Positions 54,804-63,724 of a stretch of 64,000 nt of DNA are shown here, in pieces. Source of the DNA: an uncultured Pseudomonadales bacterium (GTDB lineage: Bacteria > Pseudomonadota > Gammaproteobacteria > Pseudomonadales > Azotimanducaceae); the NCBI GenBank assembly GCA_947258825.1, contig CAMYJX010000042.1, forward strand, positions 7,428-71,427. The letters run 5' to 3'. Positions within the stretch are counted from its first letter, which is position 1. Every line of letters begins with the position of its first letter. The notes beneath the pieces were generated by a model. The model had not been told where the DNA came from and searched no databases. It saw nothing but the letters and a program-made list of their open reading frames with translations. The translations under genes were made by a program, and so were the position numbers.

Positions 54804-55355
54804 TTACAGATCCGCCATCGTGCGGATGGGCCGGCTGCCATCCCAGGCGGCGCACACTTCGGCAATGCGTCCGAACACGGCTTCGATCTCGGGCTTGCGC
54901 TCTACCACCTCCAGCATGCAGCCCATCAGCGGACGGGTATCGTAGTAGGCGAACCAGGCGTTGCCCGTGTTGCCGATGTTCGCGGTGGGGTAGCCCAACT
55001 GCTCGAAGTAGGCGCTGTCGGCGTCGATATCGTGGGTCCACACGCACATGTGATGAAAACCCATCCCCGAACCGGCCGGCACGCTGTCGCGGTAGGCGCA
55101 GGGTTTGTCCGTTGTTGGCTGGATCAGCTCGACCTGTACCGGTCCTGCCTGGGCGAGCGCTACCTTCATTGCAAGCTCGCTGGGCTCGCCCCGATAACGG
55201 ATTTCCTTGAACGCGGGGCCGTGCTCGGCGACGAAAAAAGGCCCCACGCCCATTTCGTCCACCCATTTCCGCATGGCTGCATCCAGGTCGTCGACGACCC
55301 ACGCGTTCTGGAAAAGGCTGCGGTCCGTCGGCTTGTCGGCAATCGCCCTGGTCAC
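54804..55355 (-). CDS. VOC-family (glyoxalase/dioxygenase-like) protein
   Basis: A 183-residue protein from GTG 55355, chosen for GGGAGG 7 nt upstream; longer in-frame starts extend over mobA spacer and look antisense. VOC pattern: FQNAWVVDDLDAAMRKWVD in the first betaalphabetabetabeta unit, MGFHHMCVWTHDIDADSAYF in the second (metal His) and GCMLEVVE (metal Glu). Substrate unknown; epimerase, dioxygenase or resistance roles are all possible. Confidence 0.85.
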   Translation of the reverse strand: MTRAIADKPTDRSLFQNAWVVDDLDAAMRKWVDEMGVGPFFVAEHGPAFKEIRYRGEPSELAMKVALAQAGPVQVELIQPTTDKPCAYRDSVPAGSGMGFHHMCVWTHDIDADSAYFEQLGYPTANIGNTGNAWFAYYDTRPLMGCMLEVVERKPEIEAVFGRIAEVCAAWDGSRPIRTMADL

Positions 55356-55423
55356 GGTTAACCTCCCTGGTCGCGACGCCTTAGCATAGGCGGCCGGTGG
55401 AGGCGGGGCAACGGCGTCAGCCT

Positions 55424-55999
55424 TCAGTGGAAGTCCGTCGGGTCGTTGATGTTCCGGAAGGCGTCTGCCTCGCCGATGCAGACCTCTCTGGTGTCCAGAG
55501 TCTCCAGCCAGCCGTGCACGCTCCGCTGACCGGATTCGAGATAGCGCTTCAGGCTCGGCCGGCAATCGGCGCGCAGCAGCAGATACAGCGGCTGCCTGCG
55601 CTGGCCGTCGTGGGCCACGGCTGCTGCGCCCGAATTCAGCCCGTCCGTGAGCCTGCTGACGATGTCGCCGGGCAGGTTGGGGCCGTCTCCAGGGCAGGCG
55701 AACAGCAGGGGTGTGCTGACGATGTCCAGAGCCGCGACGATCCCGGCCAGCGGGCCGGCATAGTCCGGCAGCGTGTCCGCCACGACCGGACCGTAATCCC
55801 TGTAGGTTTCCGCGTTACGATTCGCGCTGATCAGCAACTGCTGCACCTGGGGCGCAAGCATTGCCGCCACCCGCGCCACCAGCGGCTGTCCCTGAAATTC
55901 GAGCAGCGGCTTGTCTGCGCCGCCCACGCGCTGACCGCGTCCGCCACAGAGGATCAGACCCGTGATCTGCTCGCGTCCTTCTGGCCGCGTGGACGGCAT
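55424..55999 (-). CDS. mobA: Molybdenum cofactor guanylyltransferase MobA
   Basis: The 191-residue enzyme transfers GMP to molybdopterin. GTP-binding start TGLILCGGRGQRVGGADKPL and the DxD-type metal region FACPGDGPNLPGDIV are clear; AAVAHDGQRRQPLYLL matches the conserved QP-L-motif. ATG 55999 gives a normal length; upstream in-frame codons overlap the next gene. It implies bis-MGD enzymes such as formate dehydrogenase or nitrate reductase elsewhere in the genome. Confidence 0.92.
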   Translation of the reverse strand: MPSTRPEGREQITGLILCGGRGQRVGGADKPLLEFQGQPLVARVAAMLAPQVQQLLISANRNAETYRDYGPVVADTLPDYAGPLAGIVAALDIVSTPLLFACPGDGPNLPGDIVSRLTDGLNSGAAAVAHDGQRRQPLYLLLRADCRPSLKRYLESGQRSVHGWLETLDTREVCIGEADAFRNINDPTDFH

Positions 56000-56034
56000 G
56001 CGCTGTCCTCGGGAGCCGCCCTCGGTAGCCGCCC

Positions 56035-57042
56035 TCAGCGATACCCTTCCAGAATCGGCCGCTTGGGCAGCTGCCACCAGGCCGCGTCACACGCGTCCCG
56101 CAGCTCCTCGTCCAGGGTTACCTCCAGCGCCGCGACGTTGGCGTCCAGCTGCTCCGCTCGGCTGGCGCCGATGATGGCGGAAGTGATGCCTTGCTGCTGC
56201 AGCACCCAGGCCACCGCGACGCTCACCAGGTTCAGGCCCCGGTCCTTGGCCAGCCGATCGAGCTGGCTGGTCGCCTGCAGCTGCAGATCGTCCCAGTAGC
56301 GCTCCTGGTAACGGGCGGCCGCCGTTCCCAGGGTAAACCGGGTGTTGTCCTGGGGCGCCTGCCCTGCCTGGTATTTGCCCGACAGCAGGCCGCCGGCGAT
56401 GGGATTGTAGACCAGCACGCCCAGGCCCTCGTCCCGACACAGCGGCAGCAGTTCGGTTTCGATGTCCCGGTACAGCAGGTTGTAGCGCGGCTGCACGGAC
56501 GCGTAGCGGGTGAGGTTCAGGCGATCGGCGGTCGCCAGCGCCTGTCCCAGTCGCCAGGCCGGATAGTTGGAGCAGCCGATGTAGCGTACCTTGCCTGATC
56601 GCACCAGATCGTCGAAGGCGCGCAGGGTTTCCTCGATGGGCACCGCTGGGTCGAAGGCGTGCGCCTGATAGAGGTCGATGTAGTCCGTCTGCAGGCGTTG
56701 CAGGCTCGCCTCCACGGATTCGACGATATGCTGTCGCGACAGGCCGAAGCTGTTCGGACCCCGGCGGGTGGGCGCCCAGCACTTGGTCGCCAGAATCAGC
56801 TTGTCGCGGTTGGCCCGGTTTTGCATCCAGCGGCCGATGATGGCCTCGGTGTCTCCGGTGGTGTCGAGGTTCCCGCCCAGCGGGTAGGCATCCGCCGTAT
56901 CCAGAAACACCAGCCGGCGCTCGAAGGCGGCGTCGAGAATTCTCTCGCTGCCGGCTTCGTCCACCTGCAGGCCAAACGTCATTGTGCCCAGGCACAGGCT
57001 CGGCACCTGCAGGCCGCTGCGGCCCAGTCGTCTCAGTTCCAT
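56035..57042 (-). CDS. Aldo/keto reductase
   Basis: A 335-residue (alpha/beta)8-barrel NADPH oxidoreductase from ATG 57042, with GGAGG 7 nt upstream. Motifs: RRLGRSGLQVPSLCLGTMTF, DTADAYPLG (catalytic Asp/Tyr), KLILATKCW (Lys), and IGCSNYPAWRLG. It belongs to the Tas/YajO-like group and reduces aldehydes or ketones; substrate unknown. Near the carboxylesterase gene (14-bp gap) on the same strand, so possibly co-transcribed. Confidence 0.93.
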   Translation of the reverse strand: MELRRLGRSGLQVPSLCLGTMTFGLQVDEAGSERILDAAFERRLVFLDTADAYPLGGNLDTTGDTEAIIGRWMQNRANRDKLILATKCWAPTRRGPNSFGLSRQHIVESVEASLQRLQTDYIDLYQAHAFDPAVPIEETLRAFDDLVRSGKVRYIGCSNYPAWRLGQALATADRLNLTRYASVQPRYNLLYRDIETELLPLCRDEGLGVLVYNPIAGGLLSGKYQAGQAPQDNTRFTLGTAAARYQERYWDDLQLQATSQLDRLAKDRGLNLVSVAVAWVLQQQGITSAIIGASRAEQLDANVAALEVTLDEELRDACDAAWWQLPKRPILEGYR

Positions 57043-57056
57043 GATCAAACCTCCTG

Positions 57057-58535
57057 TCAGCGAATGCCGGCCCAGGCTTCCCGTTCGGGTCCTTCCGGGT
57101 CTGTCACCAGTCCCGACTCGGTGTCGAAGCGCATGGTTTCTCTCTGCTCCAGCGTGTACGGGGCCCAGCCCGGGTCCAGATCGCGGATGAACGCGATCCA
57201 GGCCTGGTGCATGGTGGTCGCCACCGTCTGGGGAACTTCGCCGGGCCCCAGAAAGACATCCACACCCGGCTTGTCGAGGTTGTCGAAAGCAAAGGGGATC
57301 TCCAGGGCGTGGGTCGCCTTCAGCTTGCCGTCGAACTGTCGCGAGGCCCAGCAGAACCAGTACATCCAGCTTGGCGTGCCGGGGTCCGCTGCCGCGCGGG
57401 CTTCGAGCAGGCGCACGGCGGGCATGCGGAAGGTGAAATCCGTGGTAAGGGCGACGGCCAGCTCGCCCGGGCCGGCGTCGGGGCGGAGCTTGCGCAATAT
57501 CTCCAGCACCTTGTCGGCGCCGTAGTGCTCGCCCAGGCGGGCAAGGCGCGCTTCATCCGTGTTGTAGTACTCCCACAGGGTGGTCTCGTCGGCGTTGGTG
57601 CCTGTCAGCACCGGAATGCCGTTGGATGCGCCCTTGGCTATCAGCTTCAACGGGCTGTCCGGCAACGCCTCGGTGCCGTGCACCGGGTAGAAGGCCTGCA
57701 CGGGCACGCCCAGGGTTTCGTTGGCGTCGATGCCCTGGTCCAGCTGCTCCGCCACCTGCTTCTGCGCGTCCAGAATCGCCTGGGCGTCCAGTGCCTGCAG
57801 GGTCATGGGATTGTCTGCGTCTGCGGCTTCCAGAAACCGGTCGGCGACCACCTTTGCCGCTTCTCTGGGCAGCGTGTGCTGGGCGCCGCCGCTCTGGGGA
57901 ATGGCGGCGCGGAACAGGCCTCGGGCCAGCGGGCTCGCCAGCAGGGTGCACACGCTGAAGGCGCCGGCGGACTCGCCGGCAATAGTAATTCGCTGCGGAT
58001 CGCCGCCGAAGTTGGCGATGTTGTCGTTCACCCAGCGCAGCGCGGCGATCTGATCCAGGGTGCCGTTAACCCCGGAGGTGGCGAACGCCTCGCCGAAGCG
58101 GGAAAGATCGGTAAAACCCAGCGCGCCCAGGCGGTAGTTGATGCTGACCACCACGATGTCGCCGTTGCGGGCGAATTGGGCACCGTTGTACCAGGGCACG
58201 TTGCCCTGACCCGTGCGGTAGGCGCCACCGTGAATCCAGAACAGCACCGGCCGCCGCGCATCGTCGATGGCCGGGGTGGCGATGTTCAGGGCCAGGCAGT
58301 CTTCATCCCAACGCACCGGGACGGCGGCGGTCATGCCGCCGGTGGGATACTGGGGTGCGGCGGGGTAGAACTTCAGCGCCTGTCGGGTCTGTTTCCAGCC
58401 GTCGTGGGGTTCCGGCGCCCGGAAGCGGCGTGGGCCGGTGGGCGGTGCGGCGTAAGGGATGCCGGAAAACAGCAATACGCCTTCTTTCTCACGTCCCTCG
58501 ACCGGGCCGTGAGTGGTCTGAGCAATGGTCACCAT
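57057..58535 (-). CDS. Type B carboxylesterase/lipase
   Basis: The 492-residue alpha/beta-hydrolase of the cholinesterase-like family has WIHGGAYRTGQG (oxyanion), ITIAGESAGAFSVC (nucleophile Ser) and YFYP-type late His/Glu regions (NADETTLWEYYN; HALEIPFAFDN). No signal peptide, so cytoplasmic or periplasm-unsupported. It hydrolyses carboxyl esters, possibly of xenobiotics. Followed by the aldo/keto reductase and preceded by an alkylsulfatase, all on one strand. Confidence 0.92.
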   Translation of the reverse strand: MVTIAQTTHGPVEGREKEGVLLFSGIPYAAPPTGPRRFRAPEPHDGWKQTRQALKFYPAAPQYPTGGMTAAVPVRWDEDCLALNIATPAIDDARRPVLFWIHGGAYRTGQGNVPWYNGAQFARNGDIVVVSINYRLGALGFTDLSRFGEAFATSGVNGTLDQIAALRWVNDNIANFGGDPQRITIAGESAGAFSVCTLLASPLARGLFRAAIPQSGGAQHTLPREAAKVVADRFLEAADADNPMTLQALDAQAILDAQKQVAEQLDQGIDANETLGVPVQAFYPVHGTEALPDSPLKLIAKGASNGIPVLTGTNADETTLWEYYNTDEARLARLGEHYGADKVLEILRKLRPDAGPGELAVALTTDFTFRMPAVRLLEARAAADPGTPSWMYWFCWASRQFDGKLKATHALEIPFAFDNLDKPGVDVFLGPGEVPQTVATTMHQAWIAFIRDLDPGWAPYTLEQRETMRFDTESGLVTDPEGPEREAWAGIR

Positions 58536-58568
58536 GGTGCCTCTTGTGCTGGGTGCGGTTTCAACCTC

Positions 58569-60581
58569 TTAGGGTACCGCCTCGCCGGTTTCCGGGCCAC
58601 CGGGGAACGCCGGGCGGGGGGTGACGATGGGGAAGCGCCGGTCGAACTGGTCGAACAGCTCGCGGAGCGCCGCCAGGCCCGCGACGTCGCCGTCGATCTC
58701 GAGATCCCCGGCGGAGATGAGATCCACTGCCGTCACCAGCCCCATCATCATTCGTTTGAAGTTCAGGCTCGTCAGCGTCAGCGTCGCGTCGGGCGCGTCG
58801 ACTGCCTTGTCGGCAAAGGCATGCAGCACAGAATTCTGCACGCTCAGCAGGTACCGCTTGTCCAGATCCGGAAAGCTCAGGTTCAGATGCAGCCGCACGC
58901 CGTCGGCTTTCGGCCCGTTCAGCCGCACGGCCATGGTCTGAAACAAGTTTTCCAACGGCATGCCGCGGGCGATGCCCTCGCTGGCCTGGTAGCCGGATTC
59001 CGAGCGGGGCGCTCCGTGCCTCAGCTCCAGCGCGCCGCACAGGAAGAAGTTGCGCCAGGGGGCGGACTCGGACTGAAAGCCCAGCTGTTCCAGCGCATCG
59101 GCCTGCAGCGCTCGGGCCTGGGCGTGTTCCGGCTCGGTCATCATCACGTGATTGAGCACCTCCACCACCCAGCGGTAATCGCCGTCGGCAAAGGACTGCC
59201 GGGCTTTCTCCACGATGGCGTCCGCGCCGCCCATGTATGCCAGGTAGCGGCGGCCGGCTTCCGACGGCGGCAAGGGATATAGGCTGGCCGGGTTGCCGTC
59301 GAAGTAGCCGAGGTACTTCACGTACACGGCTCGCACGTTGTGGTGCACCGTGCCGTAGTAGCCGCGGTTGGCGAACTCCTTGCCCAGGCTGTCCGGCAGT
59401 TGAATCTGCTCGGCGATCTCCTCTTTGGTGTAACCGTGATTGGCCAGGCGCAGGGTCTGGTCATGGATGTACTTGTACAGATCGCGCTGCTTTTTCAGGT
59501 ATTCCAAAGCCGCGTCCCGGCCCCAAATCGGCCAGTGGTGGGACGCGAACTGCACTTCCAGCCGCTCTCCGAAGCGTTCGATGGACTCGTTGATCTGGGC
59601 GCTCCAGGCCAGCGCGTCGCGTACCTGGGCGCCGCGCGGCGTGTACACGTTGTGCAGGTGATGGGATGTGATCTCCGACATGCACAGCGCGCGGAACTGC
59701 GGCAGGTAGAACACGAACTCCGCCGGCGCCTCGGTGCCGGGGGTCATCTGAAACTCGATCTCGACGCCGTCGATGGTTCTGCTCTCACCGCTGTTCCGGA
59801 CGGTGTCGTTGGGCACCACGAAGCCCGTCGTTCCCATGGACAGGGCAGCGCCGAGGCCGGTGGAGACGAAGCCGTCGGGTCCCGGCGGCAGCAGGTTGCC
59901 GTACATGTAGGTGGCGCGCCGGTTCATCACGTTGCCGGCCAGCACGTTCTCGCTCAGCGACTCGTCGACGAAGTGCTCGGGCGCGATCACGGCCACGGCG
60001 CCGGACTCTGCATCCTCGGCGCTGATCACGCCGAGCACGCCGGCGAAGTGGTCGACGTGGCTGTGCGTATGAATGACCGCCACCACCGGGCGCTGACCCA
60101 GATGCGCGTTGGCCAGGTCGAGGGCCGCCCGGGACGCTTCCGCCGACGTCAGCGGATCCACCACGATCCACCCCGTGTCCCCGCGAATCAGGGTCATGTT
60201 GGCGATGTCGAAGGAGCGCACTTGGTAGAGGCCGTCTGACACCTCGAACAGGCCGTGGTGATGAGCGTTCAGCTGTGCCTGGCGCCAGAGGCTGGGATTG
60301 ACGGTGTCGGGGGCCGGGCCATCGAGAAAGTCGAAGCCGCTGAGGTCGTAGGCCGGGCGCCTGCCGTTGCCGTGCATGATGGTCAGTGGGTCCAGGGTCG
60401 CGATGAAGCCGCGGGCGGCGTTGTCGAAGCTGCGCCGATCGTCGAAGGGCAGGGCATCCAGAACGGCCCGATTGCTGTCCCGGGTATGGGGCGAGGCGGG
60501 CTTGCTCGCCTGCTGCTCTGCAGACAGGCGCGCGGATTCGCCGGCGGCAACCTGCGCTCGCTTCGATTGTTCCGTGGTCAT
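58569..60581 (-). CDS. Alkyl sulfatase, SdsA-type metallo-beta-lactamase fold
   Basis: The 670-residue enzyme has the di-zinc motif VIHTHSHVDHFAGVLG, a helical dimerisation domain (~430-530, GGADAIVEKARQSFADGDYRW), and a C-terminal SCP2-like lipid-binding domain (~540-670). This is the SdsA1 architecture for cleaving long-chain alkyl sulfates to alcohols. I see no convincing secretion signal; the N-terminus is hydrophilic. Clustered with esterase and reductase genes that could process the products (inference). Confidence 0.93.
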   Translation of the reverse strand: MTTEQSKRAQVAAGESARLSAEQQASKPASPHTRDSNRAVLDALPFDDRRSFDNAARGFIATLDPLTIMHGNGRRPAYDLSGFDFLDGPAPDTVNPSLWRQAQLNAHHHGLFEVSDGLYQVRSFDIANMTLIRGDTGWIVVDPLTSAEASRAALDLANAHLGQRPVVAVIHTHSHVDHFAGVLGVISAEDAESGAVAVIAPEHFVDESLSENVLAGNVMNRRATYMYGNLLPPGPDGFVSTGLGAALSMGTTGFVVPNDTVRNSGESRTIDGVEIEFQMTPGTEAPAEFVFYLPQFRALCMSEITSHHLHNVYTPRGAQVRDALAWSAQINESIERFGERLEVQFASHHWPIWGRDAALEYLKKQRDLYKYIHDQTLRLANHGYTKEEIAEQIQLPDSLGKEFANRGYYGTVHHNVRAVYVKYLGYFDGNPASLYPLPPSEAGRRYLAYMGGADAIVEKARQSFADGDYRWVVEVLNHVMMTEPEHAQARALQADALEQLGFQSESAPWRNFFLCGALELRHGAPRSESGYQASEGIARGMPLENLFQTMAVRLNGPKADGVRLHLNLSFPDLDKRYLLSVQNSVLHAFADKAVDAPDATLTLTSLNFKRMMMGLVTAVDLISAGDLEIDGDVAGLAALRELFDQFDRRFPIVTPRPAFPGGPETGEAVP

Positions 60582-60652
60582 GTTCGGGTCTTCCGTAGCT
60601 GCGGTCGTGCAGAGAATGCTAACGTAAATTTCCCTTCGGCCGGGTCAGCGAT

Positions 60653-61354
60653 ATGCAGATACCCCGAGCACCACATTCATGGAACCTGAGTCCCCGTCAG
60701 GCGGTTGCCGTTCAGCAGCGGCTGCGGGGACGCGTCCGTCTGCAGCCGGCACCCGTGCCCCGTTACCTGGTCGGCCTGGACTGTGCGTTTCTCGACGATC
60801 AGATCATCGGGGTGGCGGTGCTTTGGGATGTACAGAGATGCCGGGTTGTGGAAACCCGAGGCGCCAGAGACCGTCTGCGTTTTCCCTATGTGCCCGGGTT
60901 GCTGTCGTTTCGCGAGCTGCCGGTCCTGCTCCGAGTGCTGCGCCGGCTGCAGATGCCCTTTCAAGGCGTCATGTGCGACGGTCAGGGCATCGCCCATCCG
61001 CGACGTCTGGGCCTGGCCTCTCATCTCGGGGTCATCCTCGACATGCCCACCGTTGGCTGCGCCAAGTCCCGCCTGTGCGGCACCCACCATGAGCCCGCCG
61101 GGGCCCGCGGTTCCGTTGCCCCGCTGCTGGATGGAGACGAGCGTATCGGCAGTGTGGTCCGAACCCGCGACGGCGTGAACCCGCTGTTCGTCAGCCCCGG
61201 ACATCGGGTCGACCATGCCAGCAGCGTGGCCTGGGTTCTGGCCTGCGGGGCGGGTTATCGGCTGCCGGAACCCACCCGGCTGGCCGATCAGCTGGTAGGC
61301 GAGTACAAGCGCCGGGGGCGCTTTCGTGGTGGGGTGCGTCCACCGGTTCCGTAG
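60653..61354 (+). CDS. nfi: Endonuclease V
   Basis: A 233-residue repair nuclease that nicks DNA near deaminated bases such as inosine. Active-site segments: LVGLDCAFLDDQIIGVAV (Asp), FPYVPGLLSFRELP (Glu and the PYIP-like wedge), MCDGQGIAHPRRLGLASHLG (Asp), and PTVGCAKSRLCG. Length is normal. Divergent from the alkylsulfatase, convergent with the symporter. Confidence 0.93.
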   Translation: MQIPRAPHSWNLSPRQAVAVQQRLRGRVRLQPAPVPRYLVGLDCAFLDDQIIGVAVLWDVQRCRVVETRGARDRLRFPYVPGLLSFRELPVLLRVLRRLQMPFQGVMCDGQGIAHPRRLGLASHLGVILDMPTVGCAKSRLCGTHHEPAGARGSVAPLLDGDERIGSVVRTRDGVNPLFVSPGHRVDHASSVAWVLACGAGYRLPEPTRLADQLVGEYKRRGRFRGGVRPPVP

Positions 61355-61377
61355 CCGTCGGCCTGGCGGTCGTGGTT

Positions 61378-62760
61378 CTAACCAGCGCGACGATTCAGCG
61401 CCTCGAAATATCTGCCTGCGGCGGCTTTGACCCTGGGGGCCAGCAGCAGCGCGGAGGTCATGGTGGGAATCGCCATCAGCGCGAAAGCCCCGTCGATGAT
61501 GCTGACGGCAGCCTCGATCGTGACCACGCTGGCGATGATGATGAATCCCAGATAAACCCATCGGTAGTGCCCGCTGTGGTGCGCGCCGAACAGAAAGCTC
61601 GCGCATTGGGTGCCGTAGAACGAGTAGGTAAGAATGGTGGTGCCGGCGAAGCAGACGACGCAGGCGAAGAGGATGACCAGCCCGGGGGTGCCCAGCAGCT
61701 GCTCGAAGGCTGCCGCGGTCAGGGTGACCCCGTTGCCCGCGCCGTCGGTCTGCCAGACCCCGGACAGCAGAATCATGAACGCGGTAGCGGAGCAGATCAG
61801 CAGGGTATCGATCACCGGTCCCAGCATGGCCACCAGACCCTCCCTCACGGGCTCCCGGGTTTTAGCGGCCCCATGGGCCATTGATTCGGTGCCGATGCCG
61901 GCTTCGTTCGAGTAGGCGCCGCGCTGAACGCCGTACAGGATAACCGCCAGCAGGGCGCCGCCGCCGGCGGCTCTGCCGGTAAAAGCGTCCTCCACAATCA
62001 GTGCGAACACGCCGGGCACCCGCTCCAGGTTCAGCAGCAGCCCGGTTACCGCGGCGCCGATGTACAGCAGGCTCATGGCGGGAACGATGCGTGAGGCCAC
62101 CTTGGCGATTCGTTTCAGCCCGCCGAAGATCACCGACCCGGTGATCAGCGCGATCAGAAAGCCGGCGGTGAGGTTGAACGATAGCGGGTCGCTTTCCTCG
62201 AGCAGCCAACCGTTGCCGACGAACAGCACGTCCCGCAGGATCTGCACCAGCTGATTCGCCTGCAGCGCTGGCAGGGCGCCGATGAGACCGACCAGGGCGA
62301 ACGCGTAGGCCAGGAAGTGCCAGCGCCTGTTCAGGCCCTCGCGAATGACGTACATGGGCCCCCCCTGCAGCTCGCCGGCGGAATCGCGGCCGCGGTACAT
62401 CACCGCCAGCGTGCAGGTGAAAAACTTGGTGGCAATGCCGAGGATCGCCGTCATCCACATCCAGAAGATCGCGCCCGGCCCGCCGATGGCGATGGCCAGC
62501 GCGACCCCGGCGATGTTGCCCATGCCGATGGTCCCAGCCAGCGCCGAAGAAAGCGCCTGAAAATGCGTGATCTGTCCGGGGTCGTTTTCCTTGTTGTACT
62601 TTCCCCGCAGCAGATCGATGGCGTGAGGCAGATGGCGAAACGGGACGAAGCGCGCGTAGATGAGAAAGAACAGCCCGCCGCCGAGCAGCAGCGCCAGCAG
62701 CCAGGGTCCCCAGGCATAGTCCGCAAATGCTTTTGCCAGGTTCTGGAAGTTTTCGAGCAT
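61378..62760 (-). CDS. Alanine/glycine:sodium symporter (AGCS family)
   Basis: A 460-residue membrane transporter from ATG 62760; upstream in-frame extension is arginine/proline-rich and rejected. About ten to eleven helices; AGCS signature GTIGMGNIAGVALAIAIGGP with WMWMTAILGIATKF, ELQGGPMYVIREGLN and YGVQRGAYSNEAGIGTESMA. Imports alanine/glycine with Na+, fitting a Na+-driven lifestyle with Nqr. Divergent from queF. Confidence 0.94.
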   Translation of the reverse strand: MLENFQNLAKAFADYAWGPWLLALLLGGGLFFLIYARFVPFRHLPHAIDLLRGKYNKENDPGQITHFQALSSALAGTIGMGNIAGVALAIAIGGPGAIFWMWMTAILGIATKFFTCTLAVMYRGRDSAGELQGGPMYVIREGLNRRWHFLAYAFALVGLIGALPALQANQLVQILRDVLFVGNGWLLEESDPLSFNLTAGFLIALITGSVIFGGLKRIAKVASRIVPAMSLLYIGAAVTGLLLNLERVPGVFALIVEDAFTGRAAGGGALLAVILYGVQRGAYSNEAGIGTESMAHGAAKTREPVREGLVAMLGPVIDTLLICSATAFMILLSGVWQTDGAGNGVTLTAAAFEQLLGTPGLVILFACVVCFAGTTILTYSFYGTQCASFLFGAHHSGHYRWVYLGFIIIASVVTIEAAVSIIDGAFALMAIPTMTSALLLAPRVKAAAGRYFEALNRRAG

Positions 62761-62894
62761 GCGGGCCGTCGCGGCATCCGGCGGTTCCGGGTGGGCCACC
62801 GTAGCCGTTTTCGGAAGTTGGTGCACGCGGGTCTTTGCAAAGGCTGGTCCTGGCCGCGTTGACAGCGGACACGCGGTCGCTTTAAGTGCGCACC

Positions 62895-63716
62895 ATGAAG
62901 AACCCCCTGGGCCAGCCTTCGCAATATGTCGACGCTTACCAGCCGGCGCTGCTCTATCGGCTGGACCGGGCATCCGCCCGTGATGCCCTTGGCGTGGGTC
63001 AGGCGTTGCCTTTCGACGGCGAAGACGTCTGGCACGGGTATGAGTTCTCCTGGCTGAACGCTCACGGCAAGCCTCAGGTGGCAGGCATCCGGCTGCGGGT
63101 GCCGGCAACTTCGCCGCGCATGGTGGAGAGCAAGAGCGTCAAGCTGTACCTCAATGCCTTTGCGCAGTCGTCCTTTGCCAGCGCGCAGGCGGTGCAGGAT
63201 GTGCTGCGGGAGGATCTGACGGATGCGGTGGGGGCAGAGGTTGGCGTCGAGCTTCTGGATCTGAACGACCTGCCGCCCGCGGCGGACATCCTGCCGGGCG
63301 CGTGCATCGACGATATGGAGCTCACGGAACCTTGCTACGCCAGAGAACCAGCCCTGCTGCAGACAGACGGCGCGCGAGCGGGGCGGACGCCGCTGGTAGA
63401 AGAAAGCCTGCACAGCCACCTGTTCCGCAGCCTGTGCCCGGTAACCGGGCAGCCGGACTGGGCGTCTGTGGTCATCCGCTATGTCGGCCCGCCCATCGAC
63501 CGCCAGCGGCTGCTGGCGTACCTGGTCTCGTTTCGCCTGCACCAGGCGTTTCACGAAGCGACGGTGGAGCAGATATTTGCCGACCTCAAGGCGCGCTGCG
63601 GGCCGCAGAAACTGACGGTGGGGGGATTCTTTGTGCGTCGGGGCGGCGTGGATATCAGCCCCTGGCGCTCGGATCACGAGCCGGTGGCCCCAGGCTGGCG
63701 CCTGCGGCGCCAGTAA
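62895..63716 (+). CDS. queF: NADPH-dependent preQ0 reductase QueF
   Basis: A 273-residue enzyme of queuosine synthesis reducing 7-cyano-7-deazaguanine to preQ1. Long-form QueF: residues ~85-110 carry VPATSPRMVESKSVKLYLNA, and the C-terminal half carries HSHLFRSLCPVTGQPDWASV with the thioimide-forming Cys. ATG 62895 is preferred over an in-frame GTG 9 bp upstream. Function confident; no operon partners. Confidence 0.96.
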   Translation: MKNPLGQPSQYVDAYQPALLYRLDRASARDALGVGQALPFDGEDVWHGYEFSWLNAHGKPQVAGIRLRVPATSPRMVESKSVKLYLNAFAQSSFASAQAVQDVLREDLTDAVGAEVGVELLDLNDLPPAADILPGACIDDMELTEPCYAREPALLQTDGARAGRTPLVEESLHSHLFRSLCPVTGQPDWASVVIRYVGPPIDRQRLLAYLVSFRLHQAFHEATVEQIFADLKARCGPQKLTVGGFFVRRGGVDISPWRSDHEPVAPGWRLRRQ

Positions 63717-63724
63717 TCTTCAGC

